This document shows, piece by piece, positions 49,005 to 60,738 of a stretch of DNA of 64,000 bases. Where the stretch lies: the NCBI RefSeq assembly GCF_950295315.1, contig NC_080175.1:84447566-84511565 (forward strand). Direction: 5' to 3'. Numbering within the stretch: the stretch's first letter is position 1; every line of letters begins with the position of its first letter. The notes under the pieces were generated by a model. The model was not told the origin of the DNA. It ran no database searches and worked only from the letters and a program-made list of their open reading frames with translations. The DNA is from Erinaceus europaeus. Lineage: Eukaryota; Chordata; Mammalia; Eulipotyphla; Erinaceidae. The position numbers were made by a program, and so were the translations under genes.

Positions 49005-49537
49005 GGGGGTGGAGCGAAGATGACTACTGGAAAGCAGCTGCCCCGCATGAGCTCTGACAACAACTGCTAGAAAGCCTTAGAGATCCTGGCCTTCAGCAGG
49101 ACAAGGAAGGAGGCCTTCTAAACATGAGACTAAGGAGCCACCAGCTTCCGGATGACAGCACGATGCTGACCAGACTTCCCTGGATAGCCGACCCCACCAA
49201 TGTGTACTGGAGCTCTGCCTTCCCCAGAGACCCACCCTACTAGGGAAAGAGAGAGGAAGACTGGGAGTATGGATCCACCAGTCAACGCCCATGTTCCGCG
49301 GGGAAGCAATTACAGAAGCCAGACCTTCTACTTTCTGCAACCCACAATGACTCTGGGTCCATGCTCCCAGAGGGATAGAGAATGGGAAAGCTATCAGGGG
49401 AGGGGATGGGACATGGAGGTCGGGTGGTGGGAATTGTGTGGAACTGTACCCCTCTTATCCTATGGTTTTGTTAATGTCTCCTTTCTTAAAGAAAAAAAAA
49501 GAAAGAAAGAAAGAAAGAAGAAAGAAAGAAAGAAAAA
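49005..49537 (+). mobile_element. mini-L1: L1-like 5' end joined to L1 3' end, 15-bp TSD
   Basis: Exact TSD AGAAGTGAAATAGAA at 48990-49004 and 49538-49552. It opens GGGGGTGGAGCGAAGATGAC, which resembles the first bases of human L1 (GGGGGAGGAGCCAAGATGGC, from memory). After about 125 bp it joins, near GAGCCACCAGCTTCCGGATG, the L1 3' segment and runs to a tail expanded to (GAAA)n. No ORF1 or ORF2 lies between. Confidence 0.82.
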
Positions 49538-50209
49538 AGAAGTGAAATAGAATTCTAAAAGAAGAAAATGAAGGACTTAGCACCTATGACTGAACAACTA
49601 GAAATTTAATAGAACTAAAAATAAAATCATCTCAAGCAAGAAAATTCCTGTTTATAAGAAGGTGGAATACCAACGATGATTAATGAAGATCTACTATGTA
49701 TAAATTCATTCATAATTTTGAGATCCAAAACTTAAGGTCAAAAGGAGACTTAAAAGTGTGTCTTGTCATATTTTCACACGGATTTATACTAGAAAGCAAG
49801 GATCTTACACATTCCAAAACCCTAAAGGCTGAACATAAAGATGATATTCAGAGACTTCTGAGAATGTGGCCACGGAGTACCATGGAACAAAATTTCTCTC
49901 CCTCAAAACAAGAAATATCTACACTATTGAACTTAATGAAACTCACGCACTATAGATGAGACAACCTCAAAAGGACCAGGGCCTTAGGCAGGTGCTTGTG
50001 CTAGTGATTGGGTTGGAAGAGGTGAAGGGAGGAAAACAAGCACAGAGAATTAAAGAGCAAATGCTAGCAGAGGATGACACCATCCCCCTCTAAGCTCAGC
50101 AGCAGTCAAAAAGAAAAAAACAACATCAGCTCTGGCCGTGAGAGAAAAGAACCTAAAAACTTTGAATCCAAAAAACAAAAAAACCAACTTTTAATCCATA
50201 ACTTCAGGG

Positions 50210-50432
50210 GCATAAGCCTTCTGAATTACAGTCCCCACCTGGGAGGGGAAAGAAGGCACTTCACAAGTGACAAAGCGGGTTTGCAGAAAGACATCCTTTT
50301 CTCCCTCTCTACCCTCCTTCTCTCTCAATTTCTCTCTGTATTGTCCAATAAAATGGGACTGCAAGGAGCAGTGATTCATAGTGCTGGCACTGAGAGCCAA
50401 AGATAACCATGGAGGCAAAACAAAATAAAATA
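50210..50432 (+). mobile_element. tRNA-type SINE, form A with 3' extension (head worn)
   Basis: CAGTCCCCACCTGGGAGGGG, CTTCACAAGTGACAAAGCGG, TTTCTCTCTGTATTGTCCAA, then GCAGTGATTCATAGTGCTGG and GATAACCATGGAGGCAAAAC. Confidence 0.82.
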
Positions 50433-50490
50433 AAATAAAATAAAATAAAATAAAATAAAATAAAATAAAATAAAATAAAATAAAATAAAA
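50416..50490 (+). repeat. (TAAAA)n pentanucleotide array
   Basis: About 14 units, grown from the SINE tail. Confidence 0.96.
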
Positions 50491-50899
50491 CAGATAAAAC
50501 ATTAGCTACACTCACTAAGAGAAAAAGATAGAAGGCTATGATAAAATCACTCAGAAATGAGAGAGGAGATATTACAACAGATAAGGCAGAGATACAAAGG
50601 ATCATGCAAGACTGTTACAGAACTTTGATGATGGGAAAGGTGTGAATTTATAATCCTATTAATTTATAATCTGATAAATCATTATTAATTTAATAGATGG
50701 AGTAGATTTAATGCTTCAAATTCTCTAACTGCCTAGACTATAGCTCTGAGTATACATATTTCTTTAGCCTAAGTATTTAATGTTTCAGATTTATATTCTG
50801 GCACTGGGTTTAAATTGTTCAAGAAGATCTACAAGAATATTTGCATATATAGTTAACTTAATATCTAAGTTAACTTCAACCTTAGGCCATATAGATCAA

Positions 50900-52790
50900 A
50901 ACAATTTGACCCTGTCAGTATCAAAGATATGATGATTAGTAGATACCCCTGAAGGACACAAAGCATAGTGAGGTATATTACAGTAGATCCTAACTATCAT
51001 AGAAAAACAAACCCCCAACTAAATTGGTTATAATAATTATTGTTGCTATGTAAAACTCTTTCTAAGACTACAAGGAACCCGCCCCATTCTCTTTAAGGTC
51101 CTTGTGCCTTCTAGTCCTTGAGCCTCTAGGACAATGACCATGTTTCTTGATGTTTCTTCTCTTTGATCCCTTACCATCACACTGCCTCCACTGATCTCAA
51201 CTAAATCAACTACCAATATTGATACAATACTACCACACCACATTATGCTGCTACTGACTTGTTACTGCAGATTGTCACCAAAGACACCAGTCCTGAGATG
51301 TCAATATCCCAACTTCTCTACCTGGTGAGATCTTTCCTATTAATTGGACTACCTAGTTCCATTTCAGATGGCTCGTTATGTAATAAAGTTACAGTACTAG
51401 ATACAGGCTAGGACCTAGGGTACTAGACACAGATGGACATGTTTCCGTAAGCAAGGGCCATTATGTAACTCAAAGTAAAAGTGCTGATAGCCTTCCATGA
51501 CTAGACTTTGACCACATAAGCCTGGGATCCTGGTAGAAGAGCCTAAAGAAACCATCATAAATTCTCTAACCTATTAGACTTAGCTCAAATAAGCTTGGCA
51601 ATATATTAGAAAAGCCCAAAGATGGCAGATCCCATAAACTTAATACTAGTTTGGATATAACAAATGATACTCGCTGCTTTAACCACTGGGAGAAAGTCTA
51701 AGCTCATCAGATAAAGAAAGTATTGTATTGTAAAAGTTGTATAAGGGCATGAGACTGGCTTACTTAATAATGGCATTTTTAGTCAATACCAGACCACCCC
51801 AACATCTGGAGCTCTAGTTAGGAAATCCTCGGATTCCTACACAGATATGGCAAGGCTTAGACCTCTAATAGATCCCTCTCTCCACCATCACTGGTGACTT
51901 CCATCAGGAACCTCATCATAAACCCTTTTGTGGACACTCCAGAAACTTTTTCCTTTTTATAAAGTAACAATGGTATGAACTGCTCCACTTTCCAAAGGGA
52001 GGTCGAGTCATCCTACCTTGCCACTCAAGGAACACTGATTCTGAAATGAGTGCAGCCTAGAATCTTCCCAGCTGTGACCATGACTTGTGAGCTCAGACTA
52101 ACAGGGATGCAGATGTTACACAGGCTCCTGTGCTAAATATGAATATATGTGGATCAGGTTGATGGGGTAAACACTTAATTTTATTGATAGATCTTCTTCA
52201 AGTTTGGGAGCTACTCATTCCAACCTTCTACCCCTATCTTCAACTCTGACACCATCATCCCAGACAACATGTTTGTCCAAATCCATGTTAGCTATCAAAC
52301 TCAAGCAGAAACTACAAAAGTCATGGGCCCCGAGGAACATACTTAAAAGACCCCTCATGCTCCTTTCCATCTTTACATCCCTATCCTCATCTGCTCTATT
52401 CTTACTTTTCGGTTCCTGTTCATAAATCATTTTGTCCTGCTTTACATCTTTTCTGCCTTTCAGCCACCAAGTTGCAGATGTTATCCTGATTCAATCCTGA
52501 TTTCCCTGGACTGAAGACCTTATCAGTGTGTCCAGGAACCTCACCTTTCCAGAGCCCTACCCCACTAGGAAAAAATAGAAACAGGCTGGGGTGTGAATTG
52601 ACCTGCCAATGCCTATGTCCAACAGAGAAGCAATTACAAAAACCAGATCTCCCACTTTCTGTACCCCACAAAGATTTTTGGTCCATACTCCTAGTGGGGG
52701 AGAAATGATAAGAGGAGGTGACCAGAGGGCTCTGAATTCCAACTCCATCAGAACCCACAGAGATAAGAAGAAAAAATAAATGAAATTCAA
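50900..52790 (+). mobile_element. long, old L1 3' segment
   Basis: The longest copy. It contains in order the blocks seen piecemeal elsewhere: AGTCCTTGAGCCTCTAGGAC (compare 2740), CAGACCACCCCAACATCTGG (compare 45310), TCCCAGCTGTGACCATGACT (compare 22618), GTTTGGGAGCTACTCATTCC (compare 10314), GAAGCAATTACAAAAACCAG. The terminus is the variant also seen at 23306-23480. I see no ORF2 in it. The left edge is uncertain. Confidence 0.7.
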
Positions 52791-53288
52791 AAGTAGTAAT
52801 AGGTATAGGTGTGCCTTAGAAAGGAAGAGAAAGCAGGATCATAGGGAAAAAATGAGCAAATATATACAAATACAGACAGAAAGTTATAGAGTCATATATA
52901 AAGTCAGTTCATACCTGTGACCTTTGGAGAACTACTATAATTTCCAATGAAGAAAATGGGAGATCAGAACTCTTATGGTAGGAACAGTGTGAAATCATAT
53001 CCCCATTATCTGACAATTTTTGTAAATCATATTAAGTCACTAATTATTAGATTCAAATATCTTATATCTAGAACTACACTATAATGGATTAAGCCATTTA
53101 TCCACTAGCAGTGCTAAAGAGTAGATACTTCATTCTCCTTGCCTGCATGAGGAAACTCAGGCTCAAGAAATCATGTTACAAATTTGATAAGCAGAGTACT
53201 TATCTGCTTATATGGGTTGCTATAGTGTTTCACATTCAAAAATTTGTCAGAGGTACAAGTAATTACTTAAATACAAAAATTAATTGTA

Positions 53289-53554
53289 GGGAGCTGGGTG
53301 GTAGCGCAGCAGGATAAATGCAGGTGGCACAAAGTGCAAGGACCGGCATGAGGATCACGGTTCGAGACCCCAGCTCCCCACCTGCAGGGGAGTCACTTCA
53401 CAGATGGTGAAGCAGGTCTGCAGGTGTCTATCTTTCTCTCCCCCTCTCTGTCTTCCCCTCCTCTCTCCATTTTCTCTCTGTCCTACCCAACAACGACAGC
53501 AATAACTATAATAATAAAACAATAAGGGCAACAAAAGGGAATAAATATTTAAGA
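53289..53554 (+). mobile_element. tRNA-type SINE, form A, 14-bp TSD
   Basis: Exact TSD AAAAATTAATTGTA at 53275-53288 and 53555-53568. A box TAGCGCAGCAG at 53302-53312 and B box GGTTCGAGACC at 53359-53369 both fit the pol III consensus. Tail GGGAATAAATATTTAAG. Confidence 0.97.
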
Positions 53555-54224
53555 AAAAATTAATTGTAAACTGAAATTAGAGTACAGTATTGGGAACTTT
53601 GCCATATCTTGTTAAAACTTACATTATTATTATAGAAATAGTTGAAAAGATATACAGAAAATAAATAAAATGCTATAGCTACTATAAATCTGTTATATCA
53701 ATTTAACTTAATTGTATGTTGCATTATTTATTTAACAGAGGCATGGTTTTAATAAAAATTCACCAGCTTAAAAAGTCATAGTTATACAACAGTTAAAGGC
53801 AAAGTGAAAAATGGGTCTATCAACTTGCACTCAGGGGAAAAAACATTTTCATAATTCAAGATAAGAGCTCAATCATTCACTGAATATCAATCAATGCTTA
53901 AACACATGGTACACAAAATTAGGGAATGAATTATTTTTAAATTGTTGTAGTTACTTTTTTTCATACAGGTATGTAAGTTATGGCACATGATACTTGACAG
54001 TCAGAAAAAGAACAATATTTGTCATAAATCATGAAATAGAAAATGTAACCAACCAGGTACTATATAAAGCATTACATATGAATTTAGTCTTCTCTTGTTG
54101 CAATAACTCAGAATGACATACAGCTAAGTGTCTGCATTTTAAAACTAGATTAAGTAGACCTATATATATGCAAGGTATTCTGAAATACTTAGTAGACAAA
54201 GATAAATAATAAGGGGACAGAGAT

Positions 54225-54300
54225 GTGACTCACAAAGTGGAGTGTGCATATAACCATGTGCAAAGACCATTTTTGACCCCCCAGTCCCTATAGGAGATTA
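54225..54300 (+). mobile_element. tRNA-type SINE, form B fragment
   Basis: GGACAGAGATGTGACTCACA and ATAACCATGTGCAAAGACCA recall a form B head. The body is absent. Confidence 0.45.
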
Positions 54301-54368
54301 TCCCAGAGTGGAGTTTTACAAATGAACATAATTACCATACAGTTCTTGTCAGCTGGACTTCAAGAGTA

Positions 54369-54665
54369 TGTAACAGCCATAAGTAATCTAAGAAGGATAG
54401 CAGATACAAGAGACTATTTAAGTGAACGCCTGGCAACAGTTTACCCTTTTGGGCTCTTCTCACATTTGGTGCCTTTCTTGATGCTGTTTGCCTACTAACC
54501 TTCACCTTCCCCCTAGACCCACCTGCTCACTTCCCCCCAGGAGCCTGCACACCATGTGCTTAAGAACTTATGGCTTTGGCCATATGTCTTAGCTAGCCGC
54601 CCCCCCATACTATTACCCTACAATGGTTCTTATGTACTTAAATAAACCTGCGATATAATCAAACT
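54369..54665 (+). mobile_element. possible degraded LTR
   Basis: It opens TGTAACAGCCATAAG, is locally richer in C+G (CTTCACCTTCCCCCTAGACC) and has AATAAACCTGCGATATAATC at its right, as in an LTR with poly(A) signal. I find no TSD and cannot name a family. Confidence 0.35.
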
Positions 54666-54734
54666 GCCATGCTGTAATCATCCTCCTGTTTGATAACCTC
54701 CTAGCATAAGCCACCAGAAATTTTTATTCTTAAT

Positions 54735-54845
54735 TACTACAGGCAGAGAGAGAGAGACAGTGAAAGAGACTACCATATTGAAGCTTTTTCCAATGTGTTG
54801 GGGGCCAGGGTCAAACCTTGATTATGCATTTGGAAAATAATACAT
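54735..54845 (-). mobile_element. tRNA-type SINE fragment (old)
   Basis: GAGAGACAGTGAAAGAGACT and GGGCCAGGGTCAAACCTTGA (antisense B-box region). Confidence 0.45.
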
Positions 54846-54911
54846 GATCCAAACGAACTATTTCCCTGACTCTCTCTCTCTAAATATATATACCAGGATA
54901 AGTAAGGGTTT

Positions 54912-55192
54912 TTTTTTTTTTGGGGGGGGGGGGTTCTGGGGTTATTGGTGGGGCTCGGTGCTGGCATTAGGAATCCATTGCTCCTGGTGGCCATTTTTTT
55001 TTAATTGGGTAGGAAAGAGAGAAATTAAGAGAGAAGACAGAGGGAGAAAAAAACATCTGCAGACCCGCTTCACCGCTTGTGAAGCAACCCCCTTGCAGGT
55101 TGGGAACTGGGGGCTTGAACCTGGATCCCTGTGTGAGTCCTTGTGCTTTGTACTATATGCGCTTAAGTCAGTGTGTTACTGTCTGATTCCTA
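54912..55192 (-). mobile_element. tRNA-type SINE, form A with 3' extension
   Basis: G-run plus TTCTGGGGTTATTGGTGGGG (antisense extension), GGGTAGGAAAGAGAGAAATT, CCCGCTTCACCGCTTGTGAA, GGGGGCTTGAACCTGGATCC, and the head end CTGTCTGATTCC. Confidence 0.9.
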
Positions 55193-55197
55193 AGAAT

Positions 55198-55243
<46 letters not shown>
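55198..55243. repeat. (GT)n microsatellite
   Basis: About 22 GT units, directly beside a SINE head. Confidence 0.97.
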
Positions 55244-55244
<1 letters not shown>

Positions 55245-55419
55245 AATGATATTCACCCTTCCCTTAAATACAGTCTGGTTTGAAAATAACTGGAGAAAAA
55301 ATAGTATAAATTTATCCAAATTTATGAACATACTGTACTTTCTGAGAGGTACGTTTAGAAACTTGTGATCTTTCCTCTTGCTTCTAGTTTCTCAGACGGA
55401 GCAAAGATATTCTTTCTCA

Positions 55420-55534
55420 ATCTCTTACTCTCTGTCCTTCTCTCTCTTCCTCCCTCTCTCTTCATTACTTCCTTTCTTTTTTTTTATCTCTTTCCTTTTT
55501 CCCACTTTCCTTTCTTTTTCTTTCTTTATTTCCT

Positions 55535-55610
<76 letters not shown>

Positions 55611-55622
55611 TTTTTCCCTCCC
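55420..55622 (-). repeat. ~200-bp pyrimidine tract with (TTTC)n core
   Basis: Plus strand almost pure T/C. The core at about 55540-55610 is 17-18 TTTC units. Confidence 0.95.
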
Positions 55623-55789
55623 ACTTTGAGCTGATGTTTTCAGCTACAGTCAGACAGAGAGGTCAGAAGAGTGGTGAGGTGTGGGTTAGAACTTGACAAA
55701 GCAGGAAACTTAAATCATTCTGTTATTGACATCTCCACAAGTACATTTTTTACCCATAACTATATTTTTCAGATTGCTTAGACCCAGAG

Positions 55790-55885
55790 CATTGCCACAG
55801 GATATACAGTGCTGGAAAATCAGCTCTTAAACTCACACATGCAAGTCCTGAGTTTTATTCACTGAGTTACCTTACAAGTCACAAA
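55790..55885 (-). mobile_element. tRNA-type SINE fragment (old)
   Basis: GAGCATTGCCACAGGATATA, CTTAAACTCACACATGCAAG. Confidence 0.35.
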
Positions 55886-56629
55886 ACTTGTTGAAGAAAG
55901 TTTCTGAATGAGAGAGAAACAATCAGAGTAGAGTCTTTATCTAGTCCTAGGTGGAGCAAACATAATTATGGATAATCTGTAAAAAGTCTAGATGCCTTCA
56001 TACCCCACATCAAACACACTTTTCTATTAAAGTGCTGATGTAGAGGAACTAGGAATAAAGTTAACATTCCACAATGAAGGCACAGAGACAAAACACAGAG
56101 CAACAGATTCTTCAGTGACATTAATAAGGTATTTGGTACATTAAGTCTAAACAAAGTTTGTAAGAGCAAGAATATTTATAGTCACCTCCCGCTATCTGCA
56201 TCAGATGTAATTAATTGACTATATAAAAAGCCATTAGCACCCCCGTTTCTTCTCTTCAAAGGAAATCAAAGCAGATAATATAACTCATTAGTCAGGATTA
56301 AAAATAAATAAAGGCCATGAAGTTGCCTTGGTATTACTGCAAAAATCCTCCATACCTCTCATCTTAAAAAGTGTAAAGAATTATAATAGGAAATAAGAAA
56401 TAGGAAGAATTTCTCAATTGATAAAATGCAAGTAAATCCTGGTTGTCAATGACTGAAAGCCAATAAGAAATGAGTTAGATTTTTAAATTTAACCTTTACT
56501 TGTTAACTGCTCAAAGGAATTCTGGTTGACATTTTATAAAAACAAAATGTGTAATTTGGTTATATTGTCTCCATATGGCAGGTTTTATCAGCTCCCAGGA
56601 ATGAGGCAATTACTTAAATGATACCACAG

Positions 56630-56765
56630 CTGAAGTGGCTCAGCAGGTAAGAGTTCATTCTCTGCAAACCTGAGGCTATTCCAACACTAGAGATGGATGT
56701 CAAGAGTAGTCCTCTGTTCTCTCTCTCCCTCTCTCCCTTCTATTTGTCTCTTAAAGTAATTAAGT
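56630..56765 (+). mobile_element. tRNA-type SINE, form C (old)
   Basis: GCTGAAGTGGCTCAGCAGGT head, CCTGAGGCTATTCCAACACT, C/T body. Confidence 0.6.
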
Positions 56766-56930
56766 CTATATAATAACAATAAATACATATTCCACAACGT
56801 TCCTTCTTTATCATTAACAGAACAAACTTGAAACAGTCTCATTTTAAAAATTATATATTAAAGGTGCTAGAAAACCAAGTCCTGTGTTCTACTGTTAACA
56901 TAATCTCCCTAGTCTCTGTGTAGGCTTTTT

Positions 56931-57222
56931 TTAAAAAAAAATTATATTTATTTTCCCTTTTGTTGCCCTTGTTGTTTTTCATTGTTGTTGTAGTTACTAT
57001 TGTTATTGATGATGATGTTGTCATTGTTAGGACAGAGAGAAATGAAGAGAGAAGGGAAAGACAGAGAGGGGGAGAGAAAGATAGACACCTGCAGACCTGC
57101 TTCACTGCCTGTGAAGCGACTCCTCTGCAGGTGGGGAGCTGGCGTCTCAAATTGGGATCCTTACCCCAATCCTTGAGATTTGCGCCACGTGCGCTTAACC
57201 AGTTGTGCTGCTGCCCGACTCC
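56931..57222 (-). mobile_element. tRNA-type SINE, form A, 15-bp TSD
   Basis: Exact TSD CTGTGTAGGCTTTTT at 56916-56930 and 57223-57237. Tail side TTTCCCTTTTGTTGCCCTTG. The head contains GCGCCACGTGCGCTTAACCA in antisense. Confidence 0.97.
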
Positions 57223-57754
57223 CTGTGTAGGCTTTTTAATGTGCACTTTTATTTCATCAAAATTATCAGACTAAGCACTCTGCACTCCTAAACATAACTT
57301 CTACATGAGACAAGGTCACCTGGAGTGACTTTAATTGACATGCGATTCCTAAACATTTCTTCAGCTCCCAAATATTTCCTTCATTTGGTCTTTATTTCCA
57401 CTCTCAAATTAGTAGAGGAAAAATGAAAGCACATCATTTTCTGCTCTAAGTCTTTCCAAGTTAAAATGCAAAAATAAAAAAAAAGAAGTCAGCTACAGAA
57501 ACATCCTAAGACAGACTATTCTAATTTTTCTTATCCCACACTTCCTTATATGAGGACCACTTACCTATCACATTAATGACATGTTTTTCCAACCTGAACT
57601 ACTTTTAACTTGCCACTGTTAATTACTTAGTTAAAAATACATGTTCCTTTGGAGGAATATACCAAAGCATTTTGAAGTGTATGCTCACACATGCATACAT
57701 ATACTGCTGAAATAGGAACTGAATTATTCTAACAATGATAATGTGTTTTTTTTT

Positions 57755-57960
57755 AATTTACTTATTTCATAAGACATAGCGACTGAGAGTCATATGGTGT
57801 GCCTGGGACCAGAGTGATAACTCACACTGATTAGGGAGCATACCTAGAATGAGAATCAGATCTGGATGCTGGCACCGCCAGAGACTACAGTACCAGATAC
57901 AGCTTTGCTGCTCTGTTGCCACTCTGACTCTCTTCTATCTGAAGGCCCAAGAAACTCAGA
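57755..57960 (+). mobile_element. tRNA-type SINE-like stretch (old)
   Basis: CCAGAGTGATAACTCACACT, AATGAGAATCAGATCTGGAT and TTTGCTGCTCTGTTGCCACT. The family is uncertain. Confidence 0.35.
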
Positions 57961-57999
57961 ATGGTTAAATCACCTATGCACATAGTCCTGAATCTGAAA

Positions 58000-58095
58000 A
58001 TAAAGACCAGATGTTGTGCCTGGATAGAACCCAAGACCTCAGGCATGCAAATATGTTAGGTTGTACTGTTGAGCCCCAGTCACAGTGTTCATCTT
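58000..58095 (-). mobile_element. tRNA-type SINE fragment (old)
   Basis: TGGATAGAACCCAAGACCTC and GCATGCAAATATGTTAGGTT read as an antisense B box and head. Confidence 0.4.
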
Positions 58096-58724
58096 TTTCT
58101 TCCTAGGAATTTGGCACATAGTATAAGCTCAATAAACAGAGGATAGTTGAATAATGATCAAAGGATATGTTATGATTTCTAGAGAGATGACATTTTGTAA
58201 AAGCTTCCATTATATACAAAGGAAGTATAATTTAATATTTCTAGTCCAACAAAAAGATAGCCTTTGTTTCATTTATAGTTGTGAATTTTATGGATAAATC
58301 TTTTGGTGACAAATTATTTTGATTAGCATATGTTTTCCTCAAATAGATGTCATATTTTCATAATTTTATTCATCAAACATTAACTGTTTCAAATATCCAT
58401 CTAATATAGAATAGATAACCCAAACTATTTTATTACTCAGGTCAGTAAATCACCTACTTAAAAAATTTGCATTCTTCATAGAGCTTTCCTGTGGACCAAA
58501 CTCAAAATACAAAATTAATAAGACATAGTTTGAGATTTTGAAATTATTTAATAAATAAATTATATACCTCACTTATAATGTGTAAACCCACGATCTCTAC
58601 CTCAAACATTTCTAAACAAATGAGTTATAAGGTCTAAATACTCTGTGAAAATTCAAATATTAACTACCAGCTTTTACTATTAATTTTGAAACCCTCAAAC
58701 TTAGTCTTCCTTTCTTTTATATGA

Positions 58725-58918
58725 CAAAGCACCTTGCACCCCTGGGGGAAGAATTCAGAGGGAAAAGGGAGAAAGAGATGGAGAGAGAAATACACCTACG
58801 GTACTGCGTCAAAACTCATGAAACATCTCCCCTTAAAGCGGGGATGAAGGGGCTTGAACCTTAGTTCTTGTGCACTATAATGTGTGCACTCAACCAGTTG
58901 TTCCACTGCCTGGCCCTG
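58725..58918 (-). mobile_element. tRNA-type SINE, form B
   Basis: GAGAAAGAGATGGAGAGAGA, AACATCTCCCCTTAAAGCGG, GGGGCTTGAACCTTAGTTCT, AATGTGTGCACTCAACCAGT, CTGCCTGGCCC. Confidence 0.85.
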
Positions 58919-59129
58919 GTTCAATGATGTATTTATTTATGCTTCACTCCCCCCCCCAGCCCACCAGCAAATTACTGTTTACTAATTGATGTCCAGAAAA
59001 TCCTAATAAATGAGTCTGGTAGAATTTTTTGCATATCTAAAATGCTTGAAAACTCAGGAGTTTTATCTATCAAAGAGGCTAAGGTTAGTCTTCCCTGAAT
59101 ATTTCATTTTAGGTTAGTTTGTTTTTCTT

Positions 59130-59352
59130 GCCACCAGGTTTATTTATTTTTTTGAACTTCTATTGTGATTTTATTTGACAGGACAGAGATAAATTAAGAG
59201 GGGAGGGGGAGGTAGGGGAGAGACAGACACCTGCAGACCTGCCTCACTCCTCATGAAGCATCCCTCCTGAAGATGGGGATCAGGGGCTCGAACCTGGGTA
59301 ATTGTGCATGGTAATATGTGCGCTTAACCAAAGCCACCACTGCCTGGCCCCC
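59130..59352 (-). mobile_element. tRNA-type SINE, A/B hybrid-looking
   Basis: The body TTTGACAGGACAGAGATAAA looks like form A, while GGTAATATGTGCGCTTAACC and CACTGCCTGGCCCCC look like form B. TCTTGCCACCAGG at the start hints at the A extension. Confidence 0.8.
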
Positions 59353-59689
59353 TGGATATAACATTTTTTTCTAGTAGCCTTTCTTAAAAATCAAGAAACA
59401 GAAAGAAGTGGTAAAATAACTGAAATCGACAAACTGTGAATTATCTTGGTTACTTTGTGCTCTCTGTGGTCCTACTCATGCTTCAATATGCAACACTTTA
59501 GTAGAATTAGTGTCCTTAGGGATATCTTAGCTTTAGTCACAACAGGACTTAACCATATAGAGGCAGTGTGGGATGAGTTATGACGGCAGCCTTTGGAATC
59601 AGACTGTCTGTTTACAGATGTCAATTACAACATGAACCCACGAGGGAACCCTGGATAGGTATTTCACTTATGAAAAATTTTTTTGTGGT

Positions 59690-59835
59690 TAGAAAGTGAC
59701 ACAGAGAGGAGAGCGTAATATTTGCAAGCACGAGGTCCCGAATTCATCCTCCAGCAGTTCATATACAAAGCTGATGCCCTGATCCTTCATTTCTTAAATA
59801 ACTAAATAAATAGTTAAAATAAATTATTAAAATGG
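59690..59835 (+). mobile_element. tRNA-type SINE, form C
   Basis: GTGGTTAGAAAGTGACACAG head, GCACGAGGTCCCGAATTCAT, CCAGCAGTTCATATACAAAG, AACTAAATAAATAGTTAAAA. Confidence 0.72.
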
Positions 59836-59844
59836 GGGGAAAGT

Positions 59845-59975
59845 AGGGCCTAGGAGATAGTCCGCCTTCTAGTGTATGAAGCTCAGAAGGTACAAGACCC
59901 TGGGCTCAAATACAGCACCAATGGTGCACCATAGGCAGCAACAATAGGCAACATAGAGAGAAATCTGTAGATGGG
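59845..59975 (+). mobile_element. tRNA-type SINE, form C fragment
   Basis: GGGCCTAGGAGATAGTCCGC head and CAAGACCCTGGGCTCAAATA. Confidence 0.55.
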
Positions 59976-60208
59976 AAATCATCTTATCTACATGGTGTTC
60001 TAGACACATTCCCTGGTAATTCATAAAAATAATATTGATAAAATGAAGAAAATCAATAGACTGTACCTACTGACTTTGATGGTTGAATGAAAGAACTTCA
60101 GAACACTAGCATGTCAGTTCTGTTTCTATCATCTTACATCTATCTCTATTCTGGTGAAAATAAAAAAGAATGACAGTAGTAATCTACTTAAAAGAAATGC
60201 AAATTTTT

Positions 60209-60569
60209 GTTTGTTTGTTTCCAGAGTTATTGCTGGGGCCTTGGTGCCTGCACCACGAATCCACTGCTCCTGGAGGCTATTTTTTCCCCTTTTGTTGCCC
60301 TTGTGGTTTTAGTATTGTTGTGGTTATTATAATTGTTGTTATTAACGTTGTTGTTGTTGGATAGGACAAAGAGAAATGGGGAGAGGTGGAGCACACAGAG
60401 AGGGGGATAGAAAGATAAGACACCTGCAGACCTGCTTCACCGCTTGTGAAGCGACCTGCCTTGCAGGTGGGGAGCTGGGGGCTTGAACCCTTGAACTGGG
60501 ATCCTTATGCTGGTCCTTGCACTTTTGCACCATGTGTACTTAATCCGCTGCACTACTGCCCGACCCCCG
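60209..60569 (-). mobile_element. tRNA-type SINE, form A, longest version with 3' extension
   Basis: Antisense extension (GTGCCTGCACCACGAATCCA), then CCCCTTTTGTTGCCCTTGTG, (GTT)n, body, head. GAAATGCAAATTTTT before (60194-60208) and GAAATGCAATTTTTT after (from 60570) form a near-exact TSD. It carries both the GGGCAACAAAAGGG tail motif and the extension. Confidence 0.93.
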
Positions 60570-60738
60570 GAAATGCAATTTTTTAAGTGTTTTCCTGAAT
60601 TAGACCTTTTTAAAATTATTTAAAATAGATTCCTAAATACCATATATGACAACAGATCCCATAATTTAAAATATGAATCAGTTTAGACTACAAAAACAAT
60701 TGAGACATGTTCCTACTAAATATATTTGAGTAGTAATT

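Noticed and set aside
53289..53554. tRNA genes suggested by A and B boxes
   Set aside because: The boxes belong to SINE heads. No copy in the window has an intact acceptor stem and anticodon loop that I can fold by eye.
55365..55634. 89-codon frame rich in F, L and S
   Set aside because: It is a translation of the TTTC/pyrimidine tract.
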